DNA of 64,000 nucleotides from positions 705,080 to 769,079 of the forward strand of contig CAXAMN010025361.1 in assembly GCA_963970005.1 (NCBI GenBank), written 5' to 3'. How positions within the stretch are numbered: the first letter of the stretch is position 1; each line of letters opens with the position of its first letter. The notes below the pieces were generated by a model that saw nothing but the letters and a program-made list of their open reading frames with translations, did not search any database and had not been told where the DNA came from. Below, piece after piece: positions 34,927 to 45,866 of the stretch. The position numbers were made by a program, and so were the translations under genes. This DNA is from Durusdinium trenchii (taxonomy: Eukaryota > Sar > Dinophyceae > Suessiales > Symbiodiniaceae).

Positions 34927-35614
34927 CTGGAGGTTAGTTGGTTGGTGGCTGGGGGCCGCATGGATTGCTTACGGCTTCTGATAGGTCTTGTAGTTATGTA
35001 TGTGATTAAGGATGTTATACAGTTATACAGATACAGTTATACAGTCATACAATATTCTTGCCATATTGAGGTGTGAGGAGAACTGGGGCCAAACTGAGCG
35101 ATGTCAAAAAACCATGCTTCTTTGGGGGTCAATTATGTGCAAGCCACGCTGAAATCGATTGACTATAGTGATTCGGCAAGTGCAGTATGCAATTACCAAG
35201 TTCTTTGTGGAACAATAATGCTGATATATGCTGATGGGATGCACTATACAATACATATATATATATATACATATATAATCATAATGACTGTAATATGTCC
35301 TCCCTATCCAAAGGTCGACATGATGAAACTGCCCCAAGATATCCAAGATTTCAAGGACACTTGACATCGACCAAAGGAAGATCTTGGGCTGAGGATGGCT
35401 GAGGCCAATGACCAAGTACACCAAATCAACGGCTGCCAATGCTGGCTTTCCGGCATCCCTGCGATCCAACTGTTGGAATTGCATTGGCTGAGCCCACGGG
35501 TGCCGATGTTGACGGCACCTGACAAATCCATGGTGTATGAGGGCACTTTTCAGGTTCGTCCGGTGCATGTCCTCCATCTTCCCAGCTCAGCTGTGACACA
35601 TCGGGGGATGGGGC

Positions 35615-35685
35615 GAGGTCGCCGGTTTCTCCACCTTGGGCGGCACAAAAAGGCGGCCTTTCAAGTCCTTGAGCTCCTCGCTGAC
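35615..35685 (-). CDS. Candidate internal exon
   Basis: Minus strand: acceptor AACTCGCCAG, frame VSEELKDLKGRLFVPPKVEK then PAT, donor GACCTC/GCCCCA (GC type). The frame stays open upstream of the acceptor (RRGRPAVTRQ), so the exon may be longer. Probably the upstream part of the gene ending at 29966. Confidence 0.5.
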
Positions 35686-36226
35686 CTGGCGAGTTACGGC
35701 CGGGCGCCCGCGGCGCAAGAACCAGTGCAAAACATATATTTAAAATATTTAAACATGGATACACCATGAGGTATAGACTGTTAATATCTCTTAATGTGTA
35801 GACGCTAGGAATGGTTATAGATAGTATAGACTCTTCATGAAACCACCATGAGGTTGTGACAGTCCACATCCATACCAATGCGATTTCATGGGATGATAGA
35901 TTAAGGATAATTGAGAACATTGAAATTAATCCGGTTGAACCCAAGCCCAAGCCAAAAACCACCCCAAGCAAGCCGAACCAAACTACCGACCAGTCTGGCT
36001 CACCCAAAGAAAGCCAAAGCAAAGCCAAGCGATACAAGACAACAAGAATAGAAAAGAACCCAAAGCACACACCCAAGCCAAACCGCAAACTAACCATGCG
36101 AATATCAAATGCAAGACCCAAACCAATGTCGCTTTAAGACCAACCACCTTTCAAACATCAAACCAACCCAAGCGAACACCAACCAAAACCGCCACCAACA
36201 CTACCGCCTGCCACCACCAACACGAC

Positions 36227-36400
36227 ATGGCCTGCTGTCCATCCTGTGCCGCAGAGAGCAGCTCGGCCAGCGAGGACGCCAAACGCACTGGGTGCGGCCA
36301 CTTCCTCGTCTGCCTGGCACCGAGTGGCCACCAAGAACATTTGCCCACCAGGTGCCCAAACACGACCACACTTGGCCGTGCCCCGTGTGCCAGAACAAAA
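36227..36400 (+). CDS. Weak plus-strand candidate with Cys pairs
   Basis: The plus frame reads MACCPSCAAESSSASEDAKR then TGCGHFLVCLAPSG, with cysteine spacing that hints at a small zinc finger. A second plus frame ends with CPVCQNKTFRY and a stop. The two frames do not join obviously. Low confidence. Confidence 0.25.
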
Positions 36401-37276
36401 CCTTTAGGTACTGAGGTCCGTGCCGTGCTGCAGGTTTTTGCTAAAGGGTCACATGATTTTCCCGTGAGCTACACAATCCCGATATGTTGACAAATCGGTA
36501 ATCACGAATCGACTCATCAAGATGTTGTCGCGAATCCCGGCATATAGGCATGCTGCATGCAGTTTAACATTGTAATGCGCGCATTGTATTATAAGGATCA
36601 CAACACGTAGCTTGTCCGGTAATTGATCCGAATTCACCAGTGCGGAACTTAGTTTGCAGCTGAGAGGCAACTTGGACCAAACCTGAGGTGATTCGATAAC
36701 CGCGTCAGGGGTGTCGCTAGACCCAAACGATCCGACAGTGAGGGTTTCGGTTGGTCAGGTTGGGTGCTCGTGGACTCGTCCGATGGCCGTGACTGGTGAG
36801 CCTGAGCCTTCCATAACTGTTGCCAGTGACAAAACTGTAGTATATAGTTCACTCCAGAAATGCGGGACAAATGTGGCCTCTACATTTACATAGGCTGACT
36901 GCTGACTGAGTGCAATCATCTTCATACCCCCCCAAACGGGAGAAGTTGCACCAACACTCATCTGAACGCATCATCTCATATGTCGACAATCTCCTGACAA
37001 AACCCCATTCATACAATTCATAAATGACACTCTTCCTACATCCAACATAGTTTTCTACTGTATAGTTTTCCTATGTTTTCTTCTAACCCACACCCTCATT
37101 CTCTTCGTGAAGCCCGAACGCTTCCGACAAAACAAACAATCGCCGTCCCACACGTCCAAGATGATCAAAAACAGGAGCCCTTCCACCACCCACCTGTCCG
37201 ACCCGTCCGACCCGTCACCCCGACCGGCCGTGGAACCGGAATGATTTCGGGCAATCCGGAGCTTGGAGGTGCAAAC

Positions 37277-37344
37277 TTCTTGGGCACCACGACGATGATC
37301 TCGAAGGAACCCAGCCGAGGGTAGCGCACCTTCTCACCTCCAAG
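37277..37344 (-). CDS. Candidate internal exon
   Basis: Minus strand: acceptor AAAGATCCCAG, frame LGGEKVRYPRLGSFEIIVVV then PK, donor AAGAA/GTTTGC. RYPRLGSFEI recalls the strand motif of the Rdx (SelW/SelH) thioredoxin-like family, but one motif is not enough to assign it. Confidence 0.45.
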
Positions 37345-37399
37345 CTGGGATCTTTGGATTACTTTCCGTCTCACCGGGATTGGTAATGTTGACTCTTGA

Positions 37400-38250
37400 T
37401 TTAGAAACTCCCCCCCCCCCTCAACAGCCAAGGCCTCCAATATAATGTATAAGAAAATCAATCAATTGATAATTAAATAAGGAATCCTTAGCTAGCTACC
37501 TCTGGAGCTACTCTGGCAATATTAAAATAAAAGGAATCAAGAAACCTAACTTTGAAGACATCTGGAATATTAATTACAATAAAAGGGAATGAATCAATGC
37601 AAATAGAACTAACTTTTGAAATTTCAATGGAAATCTGAATCCAAAGACTTGCAATTTCAATGGTAAGTAAAGCAAATCACAAGGCAAAGAAAAGGAATAA
37701 AGATTTAAAGCCTCAAATCTCTAGACATTATTCTACGGCCCCCCCTGCTTGCTGGACTACCCCCTTTGCTTGAATGATTGTTTTGTTTTTCAATACTTTT
37801 GAATAAGGGATGTTATAAAGAAAGTGCGCACTGACTTTTGGAAACTTTTGGAAAGCTTCAAAACTAAAGAGCTTAGGAAAAGTTAATAAGGAATAAAGGG
37901 TGAGTAAAGCAAATCAAAAGGGAAAAAGTAAACTATAACAAAAAAAATATTCCACTACAACTACCCCTCCCAAAAAGAAATGACATTATTCTGGGGGCCT
38001 TTATAAATCTGTGCAGGAAAAAACGTGTCATTATCCTAGGGTCGTTTATAAATCAGAGGACCACATTAGCTGAGGTCTAAGGTCTAGAATAATGCATCAA
38101 TGATGGACATTTTTTTGTATAATTATTCCTTCGAGACGTTGTTCGGGCTGCAGTCTTTACAGTGTTAGCCTGGTGAATGATGTTTTGCTGCGGGGCCGAT
38201 TTGCAAGCAAACACCCACACACGGATGATGCAAAATGAACCTATTGGTAA
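37400..38250. other. AT-rich stretch, no exon seen
   Basis: Low GC, short direct repeats (AATTTCAATGG twice at about 37620 and 37650; a TCATTAT...TTTATAAATC segment twice at about 37985 and 38028). No coding frame supported. Confidence 0.5.
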
Positions 38251-39218
38251 GAAAAAGCGGCTTGGCCCCCCCACAAATACATGCAACTACGAAGGAAGAG
38301 GTGTCTTCAAAAAGGCACACCTTTCAAGTATCCAAATGTCAGAAGTGCTATATGTTTTGCATTATGTAGAGAGTCCTTCGAATAATGCTTATGCCTTCAC
38401 GTGGAAATACTTGCACCCAAATGATCCCAAATGCATGATTTTTAGATACAGTAATTGGATGTAATTGGTGCCTTCTGTGGTTGCCCCTTTTGTTTACGAA
38501 TGTGTTAGGCAGCTGCAGCGTTAGATAGAAAAGAATAGCTCCAAGTGAACATGTACGCGCCCAAATGTAGGAAATTGATGCAACTTTCTACGTGACACCT
38601 TCTTGCATTCGTAAACATGTTGAAATGCAAGGAGAGTCAAACAAAAACGACGTTTAGTTGAAGCAGGCCCGCGACAGCCATGCCGGCCTTTGGTGGTGGT
38701 GAACCAACCTCTGCAGTTCCAATATGGCGAGCAACCAGTGGGAGGCCCTGGGTTTGTAAAGACCTTGTGCCGGATGGCTTTCTCCTGCGGCACTCACAGT
38801 TTGACAACCACACCATATGAACAAACACAGCTTTGTATTTATATATGTTATATATATATATATAGATAGTCCTTTTGTGTCATCGACATGTGATTGGTTT
38901 CCACGGGGACCCTGAACAACCCTGCGCACAACATCGCGCAGCCTCTGCACTGTGCACGGTCCGGGTGAGTAGCAAATTGCTCAAGCTGGTTTTGAGAGTT
39001 GCTCGCAAAAAGAAGGAGTTGATCAAATCAAGCACCAAAGCCAAGTGACAGTCGTTTGGGCTGGCTGATTCTCTGAAGCAAGCCCGAACTAGTCAAATGA
39101 CCTTCACATGTCCTGGTTTCGTTCGCATGAGGGAGTGCAAGTCGTTCCCCATCCAGCATTGTTTTGCTCTACTGTGCTCGCCCTCCGCGTGAATTATCTG
39201 TGTTCGGTTCACGAATGC

Positions 39219-39295
39219 CCCGTCCTCCAGGTGCATGTTCATCTGCCTCTCCACCTCTTTTGCATACTCCAAATATCTTTTGGCCTCAGCTGGTT
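39219..39295 (-). CDS. Candidate internal exon, helical
   Basis: Minus strand: acceptor GGCCATGTCAG, frame PAEAKRYLEYAKEVERQMNM then HLEDG, donor GACGG/GGCATT region (GC type). The frame is open to 39093 and beyond. Strong coding character, no family recognised. Confidence 0.5.
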
Positions 39296-39462
39296 CTGAC
39301 ATGGCCTCCAGCATTGCCCAGGGCAGTGAGAATTGGGAGTCGCTCCCAGCTCCAAGGACTGCTCCAAGGCTATATGGGTGCTTCGTGGGGTAAAGGCCTG
39401 TTGCTGGTCCGCCAGGGCTGTGGATATAGCTGGTTGTCTCACCACTGTGTCACAGTGATGAC

Positions 39463-39565
39463 CTGGTAAATCCTTCTTGGTCCTCGTGGGTGGGGGGAAC
39501 CAACCAAGTCCGACTAAATCATTCCCTAGGTGGAGTCCCCGTTCGCCAAACCGAGCCAGCATCGC
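39463..39565 (-). CDS. Candidate internal exon
   Basis: Minus strand: acceptor GGTGGGAG, frame AMLARFGERGLHLGNDLVGL then GWFPPPTRTKKDLP, donor TACCAG/GTCATC. Upstream of the helical exon at 39295 on the same strand and probably in the same gene. Confidence 0.45.
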
Positions 39566-39937
39566 CTCCCACCACGAAGTCTAGAAAGTTCATGATCTCT
39601 GCAGGATGGGGGGGCCGTGATAGCTAAGGTGAGAGTGCGCATATGCTGGATTCTTCTGGGGCAGGAGGGCAGGATCTTCCTCACCCTCTCAGCAACCCCA
39701 GGCCCCGCCTAACTCCGCCAAGTGGCACTGTAGGTCGTATGAAATGAATTCTCATCATGATGCTCGATCTCTATTCTGATATTCGACATGGACACCGGAC
39801 GCCACCGTTTCGGGCAGTCCGGAGCCTGAAAGCGCGTGTACCCTTTTGAGCCGACAAATGTTTTCAAGGCACAGGTCGCCAATGGCACCTGACGATTCCA
39901 AGCAAAAGTGAAAACAAACCTGACTCTTCAATCTGGC

Positions 39938-39978
39938 TCGTCGGAGGACAAAAGGGCGGCCTTCCCGCACCAAGAAGT
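39938..39978 (-). CDS. Short exon, possible JmjC/cupin N-terminal segment
   Basis: Minus strand: acceptor CGCACCAAG, frame FLVREGRPFVLRR, donor GACGA/GCCAGA (GC type). F-L-x-x-x-G-R-P-F-V-L-R matches the entry strand of JmjC/cupin_8 domains, but the metal-binding H-x-D segment was not found, so this is tentative. Confidence 0.3.
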
Positions 39979-40027
39979 CTTGGTGCGAACGTTGGGAGCA
40001 CGCAACATCCATCTTCTGGAGGCAGGA

Positions 40028-40096
40028 CGCTACTAGTAGCGCCTGGCCTTACTAGGGCATCGTTACTAGTAACAAAGGGCATTACTACTAGTAGCA
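40028..40096. repeat. CTAGTAG dispersed repeat copy
   Basis: CGCTACTAGTAGCGC, GTTACTAGTAACAAAGGGC and ACTACTAGTAG palindromic units in a row. Confidence 0.65.
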
Positions 40097-40529
40097 TTCT
40101 TCATTTTGCATAACAAACTGGGCGTTTCCACTCCCATGGAGGATTTGGAGGAAGGGTGATCACGAGTTACCCTGAAATGGAACATGGCCCCGAAAGGATG
40201 ACGAAATCCTCATGCCGCTGCAGGCTCAAGTGGTGCCACCCACTCATGACCTTCCTGAGGAACATTGTTTCTGCTATGACTCCGCTGTGCTTCGGGTCTC
40301 TTTGAGACGCAAGGGTCGAATTTCAGATATTTCAGCATTCTTCAAATGCTGTTTTCGCACCACAGCGGTGGCCCCAAACGTCCGAATTGCACGACTTTTT
40401 GGGCTGTTGAAGTAGACGGAATGGTGGCGGTGGGGAGTTCCTCACGGCCAGAGAGAAACATAGCGACGTGACGTCGCACCGCGACGACGCAGTTCCGCTG
40501 GCCGAAGACGTCCTCATGGCCTCAGCGGC

Positions 40530-40615
40530 CCTGGTTCTGCCAGTACTCGTGCTGCTCCTGGCGCTTCTGACGTCCGAGCTCATCCGCTGGATATTGCAGC
40601 TTCCGTCGAGTCTTC
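40530..40615 (-). CDS. Candidate internal exon, basic helix
   Basis: Minus strand: acceptor CGAGGCAG (or GGCAGGAAG three bases on), frame KTRRKLQYPADELGRQKRQE then QHEYWQNQ, donor ACCAGG/GCCGCT (GC type). With the second acceptor it joins in phase to the start exon at 41169-41002. Confidence 0.5.
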
Positions 40616-40953
40616 CTGCCTCGGTAACGTGCCTCGACAGGGGATGGGCATCTGCCTCATGGGTCACAAACTTCAAGACAAACCACCCAAAATGGGGATT
40701 GTGCCATCTACTCTCAATACTCTCAATCCACTATATAACATTTCTCTCTCCCTCTCTCTCCTTTTGGGTGCCTCTTCCAGTTTCTTCTGTAATTGGCCCA
40801 TCCAGGCCCAGCCATCGTGCAGCCGGTGCTCATCCGCTTGAAACTCCTGCAAAAACCCTTTCAAAGGCCACTGATAGGGATCCTAATCGGTGAAACTCCA
40901 GAGATGTCAGGGCTCTCAGCACAGCATCCTAATTGATGAAACACATCTTTCAA

Positions 40954-40980
40954 CAACAACAACAACAACAACAACAACAG
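40954..40980. repeat. (CAA)n microsatellite
   Basis: Nine CAA triplets ending in CAG, just downstream of the start exon on the minus strand, so intronic. Confidence 0.9.
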
Positions 40981-41001
40981 CCACTGCCACACCACACAAA
41001 C

Positions 41002-41169
41002 CCGGTCTGCGCCGTGGTCTGCGCCATCCTCCAGGACCTTCTGCCGGAGCTCTCTGGCCCGTGTGCCATCCGCTGGGTCCCGACTGAACGCACGCAGCAC
41101 CACGTTCCACGGCGACCGCAGCGAGGACCACGCAGCCGTCGAAGTAGTGATGCGACGCAGCGCAGCCAT
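41002..41169 (-). CDS. First exon with start codon, presequence-like N-terminus
   Basis: Minus strand: ATG at 41169-41167, then MAALRRITTSTAAWSSLRSP and NVVLRAFSRDPADGTRAREL, 56 codons, phase 0, donor GACCGG/GTTTGT. The first 30 residues are rich in Arg, Ser and Ala without acids, as in mitochondrial targeting peptides (inference). Another minus frame starting with ATG overlaps. Downstream partner probably 40615-40530. Confidence 0.5.
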
Positions 41170-41821
41170 GGTGCAGCTGTGGAGAAACTGAGGTATTCGG
41201 GCAACAACTGAGCTGATAAAACTTATACTATATATATATTATATTCTATTATATTCTTCAGCACCAAAAATGCGTGGGTGGTGATGAAAGCCTTGAATTG
41301 GAAACATGGCTTTGGGATGCTTTGGGAGCTCCTGGTGGTACATGCATGTCATAAGTGGTTGAGGGTTCAAAACCAACCCATTGATGACCGCTGACGAGTT
41401 GACGTAGATTTGTGCGAATCTCTTGGGTATGTTTGGGGCCGAATGGAAAATTAAACATATGTATATAATGGTATATACTGGAAACAAGGTCCTTATTCAC
41501 CACCTCAAATGCAGGTTGCAAGTCCAACCAAAACGTTCGTTCACTGGCCGGAGCTGGCTGTATAATGCCAACAGCTTGAGCTGAACAAAAACCGAAGGCG
41601 CGGCCCGTTTGACGCTTCTTTTTTCAGCCTCTTCTTCACTGGTGGGCCGACCAAAGGTTCAATCAAGGTCACCTAAAGTAAACGGTGAGTGGAGGGTTTA
41701 AGTGAGAATCCTGGAGATGTGAGCCCCCTTCAGGGCTGCAAATCCCCTTCAGATCCTTGGCAAACGGCGTGAACTCTCTGCCGCTTGGAGAGGGCCATGG
41801 CAGGCTCAAGCCTACAAATGT

Positions 41822-41971
41822 TCATTTGGGCATCTTCCACCGAGCGATGGCGGCCTCCAACCTCAGAGTGATAGCCTCCACCCACTTTTGCCCCAAATCG
41901 ACGCTTGGATCCCCGAAATCGGGTCTCGGCTCCTCGGGGACCTCCTGGGCCACCGGGATTTCGCCACGTGC
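41822..41971 (-). CDS. Terminal exon, 49 codons plus TGA
   Basis: Minus strand: acceptor GCCTCGCGAG, frame ARGEIPVAQEVPEEPRPDFG, then DPSVDLGQKWVEAITLRLEA and WKMPK, TGA at 41824-41822. Very good coding composition. Ends a minus gene that may include the exon at 42961-42911. Function unknown. The plus strand is open too (41757-42110). Confidence 0.5.
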   Translation of the reverse strand, partial: ARGEIPVAQEVPEEPRPDFGDPSVDLGQKWVEAITLRLEAAIARWKMPK

Positions 41972-42910
41972 CTCGCGAGGCGGGGCCAGGGTGGATGAAG
42001 AGAACAAGACCGACCATTCAGTCCCAAGTGCAACGGAACAGAGGACTCTGCTCAGGGGGAAGGGTGTTGAGTTCAGGGAAAGGGTGGTGACTCTGCTCAT
42101 TGCTCTTTAGAAGCAATGCTTAGGGAAAGGCTGTTGAGTTCACCTGCTCAGACTCTGCAGATTTCATTTGGAAACCAATGTTCCCGGGAGACGAGTCCCG
42201 GCAATGCCCACCCACTAGCAAAGGAAGATTATTCTTCCACAAATGTAAAGCTAGTGTTCCATAGCTCACGCTCCACAGAACTCATGCTCCACACGCTCGC
42301 CAACGTAAATTAAATTGCCATGTCTCATCGCTATGTGCAGATATATGCAGCATGCAACAGCTTCCTCACAGCCCGCATTGCCTGGTGGTAGGTATGTTCA
42401 AGAGACGGTATCTGAAAGTTCTGGGTGGAAGGAAATAGGTAAGATGATCTTACCATGCGTCTATACGGTCACTACTATTACTATACTCCTGAACATCACC
42501 CGCCCATGGAAAACCAGCTCGGACATCCCGAACATCCCGGACGGCACCTTGAGAGCATAGAAGGCATTGGACCTGCGTGACGGGCGAAAAACGTCATTCA
42601 TTTAAGACATTGGAGCCACAGGCCTTGAGTTTCTCAAGAAACGTGAGGTTCGACGCGGGCGCCATGGAACGAACGCGAGGAAGAAGACCGGAAAGGGGCA
42701 CTGTGAAGGGATGGGGATGGGACAACTTGTCCGAACACTTGGGGGCGAGGAATGCCTAAATAGTGGTGTCAGGTCGTGTTACCAGTACTTGGAGGTGGTT
42801 TGCCAAAGCCATATCTGCCATGAAACCAAATCAACTCGCATATCTGGACCATCTCAATTTATAGGTACCATAGCAATTTGATCTGATCTTCTGGCAGCTT
42901 GGATCAATAC

Positions 42911-42961
42911 CAGTTGGGCGGATCGTGAAGAATCCCTATTCATTCCCTCCTCGTCGCGGCC
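42911..42961 (-). CDS. Candidate 51-bp exon, 17 codons
   Basis: Minus strand: acceptor CTGCAGTTCTTTCAG with pyrimidine tract, frame GRDEEGMNRDSSRSAQL, donor AACTG/GTATTG. Phase 0 at both ends. Confidence 0.45.
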
Positions 42962-43512
42962 CTGAAAGAACTGCAGGCGCATGGATGAACTTCGCGTAAT
43001 TCTAGTGACTCCAAAACGGGTCACTGTCAAGAGGCCGATGTTGTTTGGGTTGACGTCACTTGGAAGATCGTGCGGAGAGGCTCCGCCACGATGTATGGAT
43101 GGTGAAACATGGTTGACCCTGCAGTGGCCGGGTGGCAAACACGGGAGCCTGGCCAACCAATGACCCTAACCCCTCTCTTATATGTTTGTTTGCTTCAGCA
43201 ATTCATCATCCTATCTCAAGTCAACAAGGGTCCTGCAGTAAAATGTTTCCATATATTTCCCTCACTATTCCCAAGTAGCTTTTGAACGAATTTGCTTGCC
43301 AAAAAAATATCAAACACATAATTAATACCTTTGGCAAAAAAGTGCTGAACCGCGAGTTCAGAACTCCACTCCTGTCCATCGTCGCCTAAGGTAGTGGTCT
43401 GGCATGCTGGGCCTTGGAGACGGGGGATCTGCATCCAGGGTGCATCCGTCCGGTTCGAGGGCCAAGTTCAATCGAAACAATATGGGGCCATCCAATTCCC
43501 CTCCATTGATTC

Positions 43513-43626
43513 TGCGAGTAAAGAAGTGTACCAAGCACTCTTGAAAACCCCCCACACAAAACAAACCATTAACTTGGCGATGTTTGGCTCAAGAAAGAAA
43601 AGGTCCGAGTGAATTGCACTCACATG
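43513..43626 (+). repeat. 5' LTR
   Basis: Begins TGCGAGTAAAG and ends CACTCACATG. It contains TTTGGCTCAAG (43584-43594), identical to the last 11 bases of the dinoflagellate spliced leader as I recall it. Confidence 0.75.
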
Positions 43627-43641
43627 GGTTATGAGCCCAAG
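43627..43641 (+). promoter_or_regulatory. Half-tRNA-iMet primer-binding site
   Basis: GGTTATGAGCCCAAG follows the 5' LTR directly. With the G before it, GGGTTATGAGCCC is the exact complement of GGGCTCATAACCC, the anticodon arm of initiator tRNA-Met in yeast and E. coli. Drosophila copia and yeast Ty5 prime from such an internal tRNA fragment. Confidence 0.7.
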
Positions 43642-43675
43642 TTAGGTGGAAGTCCACCCTGAGGTTCTCAGGTTG

Positions 43676-44109
43676 ATGGCCGCCATGGACCGCAGGCGAG
43701 CGTCTTCGAAAGCTCGGAGGCAGACGGCGGATCAGCAGCTGGATCAGCTGCTAGAGGAGCACAGGGCGAAGTCCGCCCCACCGAGGAGAGCATCATCCTT
43801 GGAGCCGAGCACGAGCATGGCACCAGCCTTGAAGAGGACGGCTGCAACACCCAAGCAGACTCCGGTGCCACCAAGGGCCCTGGAGACGGTGCAGGTGCCG
43901 ATCTTTCCGGATGTTCCTCCGCTTCCCGCCGGTGCAGGTCTGTTACCTCTTCCTCCTGGAGCTAATGGCAATGGTGGAGGTCTTGGATCGGGAGCGGCAG
44001 CCTTGCTTCATCAGGCCCGTGAGGCCTTTGGTGGGTTGGGCCTTCGTGCAACTCCATTCCCTGGGAATGCCTTGGGGAGTGGCAGCCAAGCACAAATGCC
44101 GGTGCTACC
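43676..44109 (+). pseudogene. Gag-like N-terminal remnant
   Basis: Open from just after the primer site; first ATG at 43676 gives MAAMDRRRASSKARRQTADQ, then a Pro/Ala/Gly-rich stretch. The gag assignment is by position only; no zinc knuckle is present. It runs into the RNase H fragment in another frame at about 44110, the probable deletion junction. Confidence 0.5.
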
Positions 44110-44544
44110 TATGGTGACAATATGGCGGCCATCAGCATCATCCAGAACCCCGATGGTCCATGGAGAACGCGGCATCTGAGGCTGCGTGCAAGTGTTCTCA
44201 AAGAACGCCTTCGAGAAGGGTCATGGCGCATCTTTCACCTGGACGGCAAACGCCTCATCGCGGACGTGTTCACCAAGGCGATCGTGGACAAGAACGTTTG
44301 GAGTTGGTTCCGGCGCTTTGTTCACTTTCAGGCTCCAGAGAGGGGAACGCGCGGGACGGAGGACGTGGCGGAGGTGACGGACGAAGGAGAAGAACAAAGT
44401 GGAGATGGTGGACGCTGTGACCAAAGTGGCGAAGCTGGCACTTTGTATGGCTGGTTGCGTTGCCGCTACGTGTTTGCCGACAACAACGAGGGTGGCTTTG
44501 GTGGCATCTTTGGCGATTGGCATGGCCTACGTAGTGAAGAGTAG
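44110..44544 (+). pseudogene. C-terminal RNase H fragment of a copia polyprotein
   Basis: The frame reads YGDNMAAISIIQNPDGPWRT, RHLRLRASVLKERL, then HLDGKRLIADVFTKAI. The G-D-N-x-A-A-I strand, the R-T-R-H-L-R-L-R segment and the terminal A-D-x-F-T-K-A motif are diagnostic of Ty1/copia RNase H. The N-terminal half of RNase H and all upstream pol domains are absent. Stop at 44542-44544, after about 65 non-conserved codons. Confidence 0.8.
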
Positions 44545-45455
44545 TGGGGTTTTCGCGGGGAGCCAGGGACCGGGGGAGTGTTCATCTTTTTCCGACAGGG
44601 GAATTCAACATGAATTGAAGTCACTTGAACACTCCTCACAACCTCCACCTCGCCTGTGTGCCCTGCGGCGAACGCCGTCACGGGAACAAAAAGACCATGA
44701 AGGGTCGCAACAACGGACCAGACAAGAAAACACAAGAAATGAACAAGAGGCCATGAATTCCAATGCGTCGGGCCGCACGCAAAACTCTTGGGATGTCGTC
44801 TCGGAAGCAACAAACCCAAGGGACCCAAACAGTAGCCTAGAGGCTCCCAGTTCAACTACCTTCGAGGTGGAAGCGTCCAGTGCTAGCCATGGCGTGTGGG
44901 GCCGCATCCAAATGCGGCTTCCAGCGGTCTTTCGAGGTGGCCGCGAGTGGTTGGGTCAAGATGAACCAGACAGGTGCACTACACGACCTCGCAGGCGACC
45001 CAGGCAGCGATGGATGAGGGCACGTATGACGTGACGAGGCCGCCCATCTTGGTCACCAGCGAAGGCATGAGGGTACTACGCCCTGAAGAGGTGGACACGG
45101 AGACACAAACCATCCGCCTCATCCCGAATGCCAGGTTTTTGGAGGGGTCATCGGCAGCGAAAGCACCGCAACCACCGGTGCCTACACAACGGGGCTATGG
45201 AAGTGGGGCTTCATCGAGTGCATCTTCGAGGCCAAGTCAGGCGGCAGCGCGGGGGCAAGCGGCGCGGACGGCTTCGAAGGCAGCGGGATCCTTCATGCAA
45301 GGGGTCTCCAAATCGGGCTCCGTGGCGACGGGGCGTCCAATGGCTCCACCTACTATGGAGAGGCGGCAACAAGCTGCTGCAGATCGGCCTTGGAACAGGC
45401 CAGGCAAGGCTCCACCGACCATGCTGATGCGGCCTACGGGAGGCATGATGGATGA
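44399..45455 (+). other. Extra ORFs after RNase H
   Basis: Frame 44399-45034 has a hydrophobic stretch (VAKLALCMAGCVAATC, then VALVASLAIGMAYVV, about 44423-44515). It is continued, with a frame change near 44974, by MHYTTSQATQAAMDEGTYDV, GMRVLRPEEVDTETQTIRLI and a Ser/Ala-rich tail to about 45455. Copia elements usually end soon after RNase H. This could be an element-specific accessory region or a captured piece. Confidence 0.45.
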
Positions 45456-45457
45456 CC

Positions 45458-45747
45458 AGGTGGAGTTTCAGGATTCCGTCTTCTGGCCAATCGCTGTCGA
45501 TCTGAACTCTACGGTGCCAATCCGCCTGGCCCTTCCAAGCCAGAGTGACCCTCATGAACTCCAGGTCCGTGATCTCTTCGGGGCAGCTTCTGTGTTCCGG
45601 GTGGAACCTTTGCACTCGTGAGCTGCCATGATACCTGATGAGCCAGCGGACGCCATCCATGTCGATGTAGTCCCACTTGTCGCTCTTGTGGACCGGCTTG
45701 TAGAAGAGAGCCTCTTCCTCGACGACATCCTGCACGGCGTCCAACAC
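45458..45747 (-). pseudogene. Antisense coding fragment inside the LTR element
   Basis: Minus frame: VLDAVQDVVEEEALFYKPVH, then DKWDYIDMDGVRWLIRYHG, then FHPEHRSCPEEITDLEF and WHRRVQIDSDWPEDGILKL. Highly protein-like over about 95 codons, preceded by GACTCCGCAG. It runs opposite to the element and ends near the 3' LTR. A fragment of an unidentified gene or of another element. Confidence 0.5.
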
Positions 45748-45866
45748 CTGCGGAGTCGACGGAGTGAAATCTCCGGACCGGCCGCTTGGGTCGGGTACTC
45801 GCTGTTTTTGATCCGCTCCGGTCCACGGAGCATGTGAAGTTCAAAGCGGCATAGAATGCCGGGGGG

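Noticed and set aside
35856..36137. 93-codon Lys/Pro-rich plus ORF
   Set aside because: Low-complexity CCAAGC/AACCAA tract; no splice sites or motif.
43513..43624. LTR edges defined as TGCGAGT to ACTCACA (TG..CA)
   Set aside because: Attractive because the ends are near-inverted, but the exact GATTC flanks fit an end two bases further on; kept only as an alternative.
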